The position numbers and the translations under genes were made by a program. Positions 54,603 to 63,019 of a stretch of 64,000 bases of DNA are shown one piece after another; position 1 is the first letter of the stretch, and every line of letters begins with the position of its first letter. The stretch is from Betaproteobacteria bacterium. GTDB lineage: Bacteria > Pseudomonadota > Gammaproteobacteria > Burkholderiales > Casimicrobiaceae. The stretch is from NCBI GenBank assembly GCA_016717855.1, contig JADKEV010000005.1, positions 62,001-126,000 on the forward strand, read 5' to 3'. The notes under the pieces are model-generated. The model was given only the letters and a program-made list of their open reading frames with translations, was not told the DNA's origin and made no database searches.

Positions 54603-55234
54603 CGCGCGGTCTCCGGGACTCCGACGCGGTAGACACCCGACTCGGTGACGACCATGCCGATCTTCTGATCGTGGACCCCGTGCGGAACCTCGGACCGGCG
54701 CTGCAACTGGAACGCGGCCGAAACGCGCGGCGTGGCGGCAGGCAGCAGCGGGAGGAGTCGGTCGTAATAGCCACCGCCATAGCCGATCCTGAAACCATCG
54801 TCGGCGTACACGACGCCGGGCACCAGGACCCATTCGACCTCGCCATAGGCGGCGCACCGGCAGCGCTCCGGCCGCGGCTCGGCAATTCCGTAGGTTCCGC
54901 GCGCGAGCTGCGATTCCGGGTCGGCGATGCCGTAGAGTTCCAGCATCCGCGACTCCTTGTTCACCCGGGGCAACAGCAGAGTTTTGCCGCTGGCCAGCGT
55001 CTGCGCGATCAACTCCCCGGTTTCGACTTCGCTGCCGAAGCTCGATGTCAGCAGTACGCTGCGGGCGCCGCGGAACCCGGGCAGCGCGGTGATCGTGCCG
55101 ACGATCGCGCGCGAGCGCTCCTTGCGGAGCGGCAGCGGCAACGCGTCGCGCTCGGCGAGCACCGCGGTGCGCAACATGGCCTTGCGTTGGTACAGTGTGC
55201 GCGCTGCGGATTCGTTTTCGGCCATCGTGGACAT
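54599..55234 (-). CDS. ygfA: 5-formyltetrahydrofolate cyclo-ligase
   Basis: 211 aa. ATP-dependent conversion of 5-formyl-THF to 5,10-methenyl-THF. N-terminal RKAMLRTAVLAERDALPL, VLLTSSFGSEVETGELI, and the substrate-binding GIAEPRPE and FRIGYGGGYYDRLLP motifs are diagnostic. Overlaps folD by 4 bp and supplies its substrate. Starts ATG 55234; divergent from pepP. Confidence 0.92.
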   Translation of the reverse strand: MSTMAENESAARTLYQRKAMLRTAVLAERDALPLPLRKERSRAIVGTITALPGFRGARSVLLTSSFGSEVETGELIAQTLASGKTLLLPRVNKESRMLELYGIADPESQLARGTYGIAEPRPERCRCAAYGEVEWVLVPGVVYADDGFRIGYGGGYYDRLLPLLPAATPRVSAAFQLQRRSEVPHGVHDQKIGMVVTESGVYRVGVPETAR

Positions 55235-55273
55235 GGACGAATGTTAGCCGATGCGGCGAAATCGCGCATCGCC

Positions 55274-55279
55274 TATAAT
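55274..55279 (+). promoter_or_regulatory. -10 element upstream of pepP
   Basis: Exact TATAAT in GC-rich sequence, 42 bp before the pepP ATG, within the 87-bp divergent gap. No clear -35 at 17 bp. Confidence 0.4.
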
Positions 55280-55321
55280 CGCCGTTCCCTAGAGCAGCCC
55301 CCTCATTTTGCCGCATCCCAG

Positions 55322-56641
55322 ATGATCTCCAAAGACGCCCTTGACGCCCACGCGGCCCGCCGCAACGCGCTGCTTGCCGCCATGGGCGAAGGCATCGCGC
55401 TGATTCCGACTTCGCCCGAAGCCACCCGCAATCGCGACAGCCTCTATCCGTTCCGCCACGACAGCTATTTCTATTACCTGACCGGTTTTGCCGAGCCGGA
55501 AGCCGTGCTGGTGCTGGTCGCGGGCAAGTCGCCACGGACCATCCTCTTTTGCCGCGAGAAGAACCTCGAGCGCGAAATCTGGGACGGCTATCGCCATGGT
55601 CCCGAAGGCGCCCGCGCGACCTTCGGCTTCGATGAAGCGCAGCCCATTGCGGGGCTCGAGGCGGCGCTTCCGCAAATGCTGTCGGACCAGCCGAGCATCT
55701 ACACCTTTGTCGGCGCCGACCCGGTCTGGAACGGCAAGATCAGCGCGGCGCTGAACGGCGTGCGGGCGCTCGCGCGCACCGGCGTCTCCGCCCCCAGCGT
55801 CGTGCATGACGCGCGCGCGCTGCTCGACGCGCAGCGCCTGCTCAAGGATGACCAGGAAGTCGCGCTGATGCGCCGCGCCGGCGAGATCTCCTCGCTGGCC
55901 CATATCCGGGCGATGGAACGCACGCGACCGGGACAATTCGAGTATCAGGTCGAGGCGGAGCTGCTGCATGAGTTCGTGCGCTTCGGCGCGCGCGAGCAGG
56001 CGTATTCGGCCATCGTGGCGTCCGGCGCCAACGCCTGCGTGCTCCATTATCGCGAAAACAACCGCCAGATGGCCGACGGGGACCTGCTGCTGATCGACGC
56101 CGGTTGCGAATTCAGCAGTTACGCCTCCGACATCACGCGGACTTTCCCGGTGAATGGCAAGTTCACCGGCCCGCAAAAGGCGGTCTACGAACTCGTTCTC
56201 GAAGCCCAGCAGCAGTGCATAGACCAGGTCAAGCCGGGCAAGCCGTTCAACGCGTACCACGAAACGGCGGTGAACGTGCTGGCGCAGGGGCTGATCGACC
56301 TGGGGTTGTGCACGGGGTCGCTGGCCGCGGTGATCGAGACCAAGGCCTATTCCCAGTTCTACATGCACCGCGCCGGGCATTGGCTGGGTCTGGACGTCCA
56401 TGACGCGGGGGACTACCGGATCGGGGGCTCCACGGGACACTGGCAGACCCTCGCGCCGGGCATGGTGCTGACCGTCGAGCCGGGCCTGTACATCCGCCCC
56501 GCCGACAACGTCCCGGAAAAGTTTCACAACATCGGCGTGCGCATCGAGGACGACATCCTGATCACCGCGGCCGGGAACGAAAATCTCACGGCCAGGACGC
56601 CGAAAAGCGTCGCCGATGTCGAAGCGGCGTGCCGCCGCTAA
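55322..56641 (+). CDS. pepP: Xaa-Pro aminopeptidase P
   Basis: 439 aa (E. coli PepP 441 aa). Removes N-terminal residues before proline. The creatinase-like N-terminal domain contains PFRHDSYFYYLTGFAEPEA; the pita-bread domain supplies five metal ligands: Asp in LIDAGCEF, Asp in YASDITRTFP, His in HWLGLDVHD, Glu in VEPGLYI and Glu in VRIEDDILIT. ATG at 55322 gives the usual N-terminus (MISKDALDAHAARRNALL). Upstream of the UbiH-like gene, as in many proteobacteria. Confidence 0.94.
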   Translation: MISKDALDAHAARRNALLAAMGEGIALIPTSPEATRNRDSLYPFRHDSYFYYLTGFAEPEAVLVLVAGKSPRTILFCREKNLEREIWDGYRHGPEGARATFGFDEAQPIAGLEAALPQMLSDQPSIYTFVGADPVWNGKISAALNGVRALARTGVSAPSVVHDARALLDAQRLLKDDQEVALMRRAGEISSLAHIRAMERTRPGQFEYQVEAELLHEFVRFGAREQAYSAIVASGANACVLHYRENNRQMADGDLLLIDAGCEFSSYASDITRTFPVNGKFTGPQKAVYELVLEAQQQCIDQVKPGKPFNAYHETAVNVLAQGLIDLGLCTGSLAAVIETKAYSQFYMHRAGHWLGLDVHDAGDYRIGGSTGHWQTLAPGMVLTVEPGLYIRPADNVPEKFHNIGVRIEDDILITAAGNENLTARTPKSVADVEAACRR

Positions 56642-56699
56642 CCGCTGCACCGCCGCGCGACCGGCCGGCCGCGGGCAACTCGCCAACAGGTGACCTCGC

Positions 56700-57869
56700 A
56701 TGCTCGACTTGTTGATCATAGGCGGCGGTCCGGTCGGCGCCACGCTGGCGCTGGCGTTGCGTGACTCCGGGTTGACTTGCCGCGTGCTCGATGCGCGCGC
56801 CCGCGGGGGGCTGGGCGCAGGCGACCGTACGCTGGCGCTATCGCACAACGCGCGGCTGATCTTCGAGCGGATCGGCATCTGGGGGCAGCTGGCCAGCGTG
56901 ACCCCGATACGCACGATTGACATTTCGCAAAAGGGCGGCTTCGGCATCACCCAGCTCACCGCGGCCGACGCCGGCGTCCCGGCCCTGGGCTACGTGGTCC
57001 GGTACGGAGAACTGCAGACGGTGCTCGATGCGGCGCTGGCCGCGGCCGACATCCCGGTCGATTTCGACCGCAAGGCCGACGCCGTCGCCACGCAGCCCGA
57101 CCCGGCGGACCGCGCGGACTGCGTGCGCGTGACGGCGCGCAGCGCGTCCGCGGACGCGGCGGAAGAACACGCGACGCGGCTGGTCGTCGTCGCCGATGGC
57201 AGCGGCGAGGCGCTACCGGGCATCCACCGGCGCAAGATCGACTATCACCAGCATGCCCTCACCGGCCTGGTCACGGCATCGGCGCCGCGGCCGGGCGTCG
57301 CGTTCGAGCGCTTCACCAGCGACGGCCCGGTGGCGCTGCTGCCGTTCGAGTCCGGCTACGCGCTGGTGTGGACGGTGGCGCCGGAGCGCGCGACGGACCT
57401 GCTGGCGATGGCCGGCGCGGATTTCCTGGCGGCGCTGCAGGAACATTTCGGCGATCGCGTCGGCGCCTTCACCGCGATCGCGCAGCGCAGCGCGTTTCCG
57501 CTGTCGCTTCAATTCGCCCCCGAAGTCACCGGCTGGCGCTCGGTGGTGCTGGGCAACGCGGCGCAAGCCTTGCATCCCATCGCCGGGCAGGGCTTCAACC
57601 TGGGGCTGCGCGACGTCTGGTCGCTGGCGCAGGCGCTGCTCGATGCGACCCCCGACGACATCGGCTCCAGCCGGCAACTGGCCGCCTATTCGCGGACACG
57701 CCGCGTCGACCGCTGGGCCGGCGTGGGCCTCACCCACGGGCTGGTGCACGCGTTTGCCGGCGAGCAGCCACTGCTTGCGGCGGCACGCGGGTTGGGACTC
57801 ACTATCCTCGATTCCATTCCCCTGCTCAAGCGCGCGTTCGCGCGCACGATGCTGAGCGGGCTGCGCTGA
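56700..57869 (+). CDS. UbiH/UbiF-family ubiquinone biosynthesis FAD hydroxylase
   Basis: 389 aa. FAD-dependent aromatic hydroxylase of ubiquinone synthesis. Motifs: LLIIGGGPVGATLALAL (dinucleotide), LVVVADGSGEALPG and the second FAD motif VVLGNAAQALHPIAGQGFNLGLRDV, the UbiH/F/I/VisC signature. Located after pepP as in the classical pepP-ubiH order, but which ring position it hydroxylates cannot be told. Its product is the precursor of the rhodoquinone made by RquA. Confidence 0.88.
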   Translation: MLDLLIIGGGPVGATLALALRDSGLTCRVLDARARGGLGAGDRTLALSHNARLIFERIGIWGQLASVTPIRTIDISQKGGFGITQLTAADAGVPALGYVVRYGELQTVLDAALAAADIPVDFDRKADAVATQPDPADRADCVRVTARSASADAAEEHATRLVVVADGSGEALPGIHRRKIDYHQHALTGLVTASAPRPGVAFERFTSDGPVALLPFESGYALVWTVAPERATDLLAMAGADFLAALQEHFGDRVGAFTAIAQRSAFPLSLQFAPEVTGWRSVVLGNAAQALHPIAGQGFNLGLRDVWSLAQALLDATPDDIGSSRQLAAYSRTRRVDRWAGVGLTHGLVHAFAGEQPLLAAARGLGLTILDSIPLLKRAFARTMLSGLR

Positions 57870-57934
57870 TCCGGCGTGGCGCGCGCGACGCAAAAATCAC
57901 CGTGCCCGCGCCGCCGGTGCGCGCGCAAAAGCGC

Positions 57935-57940
57935 TATAAT
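57935..57940 (+). promoter_or_regulatory. -10 element upstream of dusB-fis
   Basis: Exact TATAAT (GCGCTATAATCCGC context) 54 bp before the dusB ATG, with no clear -35. Transcription would start near 57947. Confidence 0.42.
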
Positions 57941-57994
57941 CCGCTCCCCACGCCAAACCCCTGTCCAGGCAATGGCGTGGCATCGCTCCCCACT

Positions 57995-59045
57995 ATGCGC
58001 ATCGGCCCCTATCAGCTCAGGAACAATCTCATTGTCGCGCCGATGGCCGGGGTCACCGATCGCCCGTTTCGCCAGCTGAGCAAGACCATGGGCGCGGGCA
58101 TGGCGGTCTCGGAAATGGTCGCGTCGAACTCGCTGTTGTGGGGGTCCGAGAAGACCATCCGCCGCGGCAACCACCAGGGCGAAGTCGAGCCGAGAGTGGT
58201 CCAGATCGCGGGCAGCAATCCGGCGATGATGGCCGAGGCCGCGCTGTACAACATCGGCAGCGGCGCGCAAATAATCGACATCAACATGGGCTGCCCAGCG
58301 AAGAAGATCTGCAACGTCGCCGCGGGCTCCGCCTTGCTCAAGGACGAGCCGCTGGTGGCGCGCATCGTCGAGGCCGTCGTCGAGGCGGCGCGCCCGCACG
58401 GCGTGCCGGTGACGCTGAAGATCCGCACCGGGTGGGACAAGAACAACCGCAACGCGCTCGCCGTCGCCTTGATCGCCGAGAACGCGGGCATCGCCTCGCT
58501 GGCGATACACGGCCGCACCCGCGCCTGCATGTACACGGGTGACGCCGAGTACGAGACCATCAAGGCAGTCAAGGCGGCGATCGGCATTCCCGTCGTCGCC
58601 AACGGCGACATCACGACGCCGGAGAAGGCCGCGCTTCGTGCTCGATTACACCGGCGCCGACGCGGTGATGATAGGCCGCGCCGCGCAGGGGCGGCCGTGG
58701 ATCTTCCGCGAGATCCAGCATTTCCTCGAGACCGGCATGCACCTGCCGCCGCCGGAAGTCGAGGAGATCCGCATCGTGATGCTGGGGCACCTGGAGGATC
58801 ACTACCACTTCTACGGCATGGAGGCCGGCGCCAGGATCGCGCGCAAGCACATCAGTTGGTATACGAAGGGACTGGCAGGCTCGGCGGCCTTCCGCCGCCA
58901 GATGAACATGCTGCTGACAGCGGGGGAACAACTCAGGGCGATCAACGAATTCTTCGACAGCCTGGGCGAGCGCGACGCCCGCCTGCGCTATGCCGAAGGC
59001 AACGATGAAGCAGGACAATCCGTGGAGGAGGCGCTCGCCGCCTGA
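57995..59045 (+). CDS. dusB: tRNA-dihydrouridine synthase B (single-base frameshift)
   Basis: FMN enzyme reducing uridine in tRNA, about 349 aa after correction. IGPYQLRNNLIVAPMAGVTDRPF start, catalytic Cys in DINMGCPAKKICNV, IHGRTRACMYTGDA and VVANGDITTPEKA. One extra base in GCCGCGCTTCG (about 58630) breaks the frame; downstream it resumes FVLDYTGADAVMIGRAAQGRPW and IARKHISWYTKG. Followed 5 bp later by fis, the conserved dusB-fis operon. The error makes the protein look truncated at about residue 215. Confidence 0.92.
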
Positions 59046-59050
59046 CCGAA

Positions 59051-59305
59051 ATGAGCAAACCGAAGAAAATAAACGGCCACAACGCGATCGCCGAAGCAGT
59101 CGAAAACTCGCTGAACGAGTACTTCTTCCATCTCGACGGCGAGCCTGCCGACGACATTTACCGGATGGTGATCGACAACGTGGAAAAGACGCTGTTCAAG
59201 AACGTCATGGAGCGCGCCGAGGGCAACCAGACGCAGGCCGCGGACATGCTCGGCATCAATCGCACGACGCTGCGCAACAAGCTGAAGGCCCACCGACTGG
59301 CGTAG
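59051..59305 (+). CDS. fis: Fis-family nucleoid-associated protein
   Basis: 84-aa DNA-bending protein. The C-terminal helix-turn-helix (EGNQTQAADMLGINRTTLRN, KLKAHRL) is nearly identical to E. coli Fis; the N-terminal beta-hairpin arm is shorter, as usual in betaproteobacteria. Second gene of the dusB-fis operon. Confidence 0.94.
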   Translation: MSKPKKINGHNAIAEAVENSLNEYFFHLDGEPADDIYRMVIDNVEKTLFKNVMERAEGNQTQAADMLGINRTTLRNKLKAHRLA

Positions 59306-59402
59306 TTCGAGTGCCGCGCCGGCGGCGCCTGCGCGCCCGGAATGCCGCCGGACGCGGAGAGCGCGTGTACCTTTCAACCGCAGATCGCAAGGCCCAAGCA
59401 CG

Positions 59403-60980
59403 ATGAAAGTTTCCCAAGCCCTCCTCTCCGTTTCGGACAAGACCGGGCTGGTCGACTTCGCCCGCGGCCTTGCCGGCCTGGGCATCCGGCTGCTCTCGAC
59501 GGGCGGCACCGCGAAGGCGCTCGCCGCCGCCGGGCTGCCGGTCACCGAGGTCGGCGACTACACCGGGTTTCCGGAGATGCTCGACGGCCGCGTCAAGACC
59601 CTGCACCCGAAGGTCCACGCGGGGATCCTGGCGCGCCGCGACGTCCCTGCGCATGCGGCCGCATTGGCGGCACACGACATTCCGGGCATCGAACTGGTCG
59701 TGGTCAACCTGTACCCATTCCGCGAGACTGTCGCCAACCCGGACTGCACGCTCGAGGTGGCGATCGAGAACATCGACATCGGCGGCCCGACGATGGTGCG
59801 CGCCGCGGCGAAGAACTGCGCCCACGTGGGCGTTGTTGTCGACCCCGCCGACTATCCCGGCCTGCTCGCGGAACTGCGGGCCGGTGGCGGCGAGCTGACG
59901 CCGGCGAGCAGGTTCCGCCTCGCGCAGAAGGCGTTTTCGCACACCGCTTCGTATGACGCCGCGATCAGCAACTACCTGACCGCGCGCGACGCGTCCGGCG
60001 CGGCGCAGGAATACCCTGGACAGTTCAACATCACGATGCTGAAAATGCAGAACCTCCGCTACGGCGAGAACCCGCATCAAAGCGCCGCGTTCTACCGCGA
60101 GGAAAATCCGGCCCCCGGCACCCTCGCGACCTACCACCAGCATCAGGGCAAGGAGCTCTCGTACAACAACATCGCCGATGCCGATGCCGCGTGGGAATGC
60201 GTGAAGAGCTTCGAGGGCTCCGCCGAACCCTGCGCGTGCGTGATCGTCAAGCACGCGAACCCCTGCGGCGTGGCGCTGGGCAGCTCGCCGCTGGCTGCCT
60301 ACCAGAAGGCGCTGGCGACGGATCCGACGTCGGCGTTCGGCGGCATCATCGCGTTCAACCGGGTCTGCGACGCCGCGGCGGCCGAAGCGGTGTCCCGCCA
60401 GTTCGTCGAAGTGCTGATCGCCCCGGCGTACACCGACGAGGCGCTGGCCCTGCTCGCGAAGAAGGCCAACGTGCGCGTGCTCGAAGTGCCGTTGCCCTCG
60501 GGCCGCGGCGGCAACGCCTGGGATGCCAAGCGCGTGGGCGGCGGCTTGCTGGTGCAGTCGCCGGACGCGCACAGCCTGGCCGCGGCGGACCTCAAGGTGG
60601 TCACGACGCTCGCCCCCGACGCCGGACAGCTCGCCGACATGCTGTTCACCTGGCGCGTGGCGAAGTTCGTCAAGTCGAACGCGATCGTGTTCGCCCGCGA
60701 CACCCGGACGCTGGGCGTGGGCGCCGGCCAGATGAGCCGGGTGGACTCCGCGCGGATCGCCTTGATCAAGGCCGAAAACGCGGGCCTCTCGCTTAAGGGC
60801 TCGGTCGCGGCGTCGGACGCGTTCTTTCCGTTCCGCGACGGGCTCGACGTGGTGATCGACGCCGGGGCCGTCGCGGTGATACAGCCCGGCGGCAGCATGC
60901 GTGACGACGAAGTGATCGCGGCCGCGAACGAGCGCGGCATCGCGATGGTCTTTGCCGGCGTGCGTCATTTCCGGCACTGA
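59403..60980 (+). CDS. purH: Bifunctional AICAR transformylase/IMP cyclohydrolase
   Basis: 525 aa; last two steps of IMP synthesis. N-terminal MGS-like cyclohydrolase domain (LLSVSDKTGLVDFARGL, LLSTGGTAKAL, RVKTLHPKVHAGIL) and C-terminal formyltransferase domain (LRYGENPHQSAAFY, KHANPCGVALG, SNAIVFARDTRTLGVGAGQMSR). Complete, start ATG 59403, stop 60980. Uses 10-formyl-THF from FolD. Separated from purD by pagP. Confidence 0.96.
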   Translation: MKVSQALLSVSDKTGLVDFARGLAGLGIRLLSTGGTAKALAAAGLPVTEVGDYTGFPEMLDGRVKTLHPKVHAGILARRDVPAHAAALAAHDIPGIELVVVNLYPFRETVANPDCTLEVAIENIDIGGPTMVRAAAKNCAHVGVVVDPADYPGLLAELRAGGGELTPASRFRLAQKAFSHTASYDAAISNYLTARDASGAAQEYPGQFNITMLKMQNLRYGENPHQSAAFYREENPAPGTLATYHQHQGKELSYNNIADADAAWECVKSFEGSAEPCACVIVKHANPCGVALGSSPLAAYQKALATDPTSAFGGIIAFNRVCDAAAAEAVSRQFVEVLIAPAYTDEALALLAKKANVRVLEVPLPSGRGGNAWDAKRVGGGLLVQSPDAHSLAAADLKVVTTLAPDAGQLADMLFTWRVAKFVKSNAIVFARDTRTLGVGAGQMSRVDSARIALIKAENAGLSLKGSVAASDAFFPFRDGLDVVIDAGAVAVIQPGGSMRDDEVIAAANERGIAMVFAGVRHFRH

Positions 60981-61015
60981 TGCCGCTGCGCCACGCCATC
61001 GAGAAAAGGACATAC

Positions 61016-61585
61016 ATGATCAGGAGGTTCTTGCGTTACGTAATCGCCGGCGCGCTGGCGGCCGCGGCATCGGGCGCGCAGGCGCTGGGCTGCGGCGACT
61101 TCTGGAGCCTGATCGCGCGGCCGTGCGCCAAGGGCGCCGCCGCGTGGGACCATGGGGACAACGAGCTGATTGTCACCGGTTATGCGTACCACCTGCGCAG
61201 CACGTACACCGAGGAAAAGTTGCGCGAGCTGAACGAACGGGCGGTGGGCTTGGGCTGGGCACGCAGCATCACCGATCCGGATGGCGACAAGCACATGCTG
61301 TTCCTGTTCGGCTTCCACGAATCCCACAACAAGGTGCAGTGGAACGCCGGCTATGCCTACACGACGTTCTGGGGCCCGCAGGACGGCTTGCGCGCCGGGC
61401 TCGGCTTCGGCGCCTTCATCGTCCAGCGGCCGGACATTGCCAGCGGTGTGCCCATCCCGGCCGTGCTGCCGCTGGCCGCGCTCGAGTACGGCAAGGCGAC
61501 GCTGCTGGCGACGTTCATCCCGACGCTCAATGGCGGCATCAACAACGGCAGCGTCCTGTTCGTCTTCGGCAAGTACAGGTTCTGA
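61016..61585 (+). CDS. pagP: Lipid A palmitoyltransferase, PagP family
   Basis: 189-aa outer-membrane enzyme that moves palmitate from a phospholipid to lipid A. Signal peptide about 1-23 (MIRRFLRYVIAGALAAAASG...). Compared with E. coli PagP: catalytic His59 (GYAYHLRSTYTEEK), ELNERAVGLGWARS (as NERPWGAGFGKS), GFHESHNKVQW aligned to FKDSWNKW (Glu102-Ser103 replacing Asp-Ser), LPLAALEYG and FIPTLNGGINNGSVLFVFGK at the end. ATG 61016 chosen for AAAAGGA and the signal peptide; an earlier ATG at 60980 overlaps the purH stop. Asp-to-Glu at the active site is unusual but conservative. Confidence 0.83.
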   Translation: MIRRFLRYVIAGALAAAASGAQALGCGDFWSLIARPCAKGAAAWDHGDNELIVTGYAYHLRSTYTEEKLRELNERAVGLGWARSITDPDGDKHMLFLFGFHESHNKVQWNAGYAYTTFWGPQDGLRAGLGFGAFIVQRPDIASGVPIPAVLPLAALEYGKATLLATFIPTLNGGINNGSVLFVFGKYRF

Positions 61586-61628
61586 TCGTGGTGCGGGGTG
61601 ACTGAATCATGAAGGACGGAGCCGCGCA

Positions 61629-62939
61629 ATGAAGGTGCTGGTCATCGGCGCGGGGGCGCGGGAACACGCGCTGGCGTGGAAGCTCGCGCAATCGCCGCGC
61701 GTGCAGAACGTCTTCGTCGCGCCCGGCAACGCCGGCACCGCGCATGAGCCGGGTTGCAAGAACGTCGCGCTGACGGCGATCGCCGATCTGGTTGCGTTCG
61801 CGCGGACCGAACAGATCGCCTTGACGGTCGTCGGTCCCGAAGGCCCGCTGGCCGATGGCGTGGTCGACGCGTTCCGCGCGGCGGGTTTGCGCATTTTCGG
61901 ACCGACCCGCGCCGCGGCGCAACTCGAGAGCTCCAAGGACTTCGCCAAGTCGTTCATGGCCCGCCATCACATTCCGACCGCGCGCTACCGCACCTTCAGC
62001 GACGCGGCGGCGGCCCACGCGTACGTCGAGAGCGAGGGCGCGCCAATCGTCGTCAAGGCCGATGGCCTCGCCGCCGGCAAGGGCGTCGTCGTGGCGCTCA
62101 CGTCCGCGGAAGCGCATGCGGCGATCGACGCGATGCTGGGCGACCAGTCGCTGGCGGTCCAGTACGCCGACGGCACGGCGCGCGTCGTCATCGAGGAATT
62201 CATGGCCGGCGAGGAAGCAAGCTTCATCGCCATGGTCGACGGACGTCACGTGTTGCCGCTGGCCACCAGCCAGGATCACAAGCGGCTGCGCGACGGCGAC
62301 CTCGGCCCCAACACCGGCGGCATGGGCGCATATTCGCCGGCGCCGGTGGTCACGCCGGCGGTGCACAACCGCGTGATGCACGACATCATCCGGCCCGCCG
62401 TGGAAGGCATGGCGCGCGAAGGCATTCCGTTCAGCGGTTTTCTGTACGCGGGACTGATGATCGACGGCGCCGGCAATCCGCGCGTCGTCGAGTTCAACGC
62501 GCGGCTGGGCGATCCCGAAGCCGAAGTCATACTCTTCCGGCTCACCAGCGACTTGTTCGAGCTGCTCGAGCATGCGATCGAGGGCACGCTCGATACCGTC
62601 GAGGCCCAATGGGACCGCCGCGCCGCGCTCACCGTGGTGCTGGCCGCGCCGGGTTATCCCGAAGCCCCGCGGAAGGGCGCGGTCATCCGCGGCCTGCCCG
62701 CCCGTAGCGATCCGGCACAAGACGAAGCCCGCGACCCGACGCGTGTGTTCCATGCCGGAACCGCGGAACGCGACGGCGCGGTAGCCGTCGCCGGCGGGCG
62801 CGTGCTTGCGGTCACCGCGCTGGGCGAACCACTGCGCAACGCGCAGCGCGGCGCGTACGACGCGGTCGAGCGGATCGGTTTCGACGGCATGCAATTTCGC
62901 CGTGATATCGGCCATCGCGCGCTGAAAGTCCGCGGCTAG
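61629..62939 (+). CDS. purD: Phosphoribosylamine-glycine ligase
   Basis: 436 aa. ATP-grasp enzyme making GAR from phosphoribosylamine and glycine. MKVLVIGAGAREHALAWKLA start, VVGPEGPLADGVVDAF, KADGLAAGKGVVVA (ATP lysine), ATSQDHKRLRDGDLGPNTGG and FNARLGDPEAEV are diagnostic. AAGGACGGAG lies upstream. Typical length; complete. Confidence 0.96.
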   Translation: MKVLVIGAGAREHALAWKLAQSPRVQNVFVAPGNAGTAHEPGCKNVALTAIADLVAFARTEQIALTVVGPEGPLADGVVDAFRAAGLRIFGPTRAAAQLESSKDFAKSFMARHHIPTARYRTFSDAAAAHAYVESEGAPIVVKADGLAAGKGVVVALTSAEAHAAIDAMLGDQSLAVQYADGTARVVIEEFMAGEEASFIAMVDGRHVLPLATSQDHKRLRDGDLGPNTGGMGAYSPAPVVTPAVHNRVMHDIIRPAVEGMAREGIPFSGFLYAGLMIDGAGNPRVVEFNARLGDPEAEVILFRLTSDLFELLEHAIEGTLDTVEAQWDRRAALTVVLAAPGYPEAPRKGAVIRGLPARSDPAQDEARDPTRVFHAGTAERDGAVAVAGGRVLAVTALGEPLRNAQRGAYDAVERIGFDGMQFRRDIGHRALKVRG

Positions 62940-63019
62940 CAGGATTGTCGCCGCGCCACCGATGCACCCCCGTTTGGCGCCGTCCGGTCGTGGGCGGCGC
63001 ACCTGGTCCGGAGCAATGC

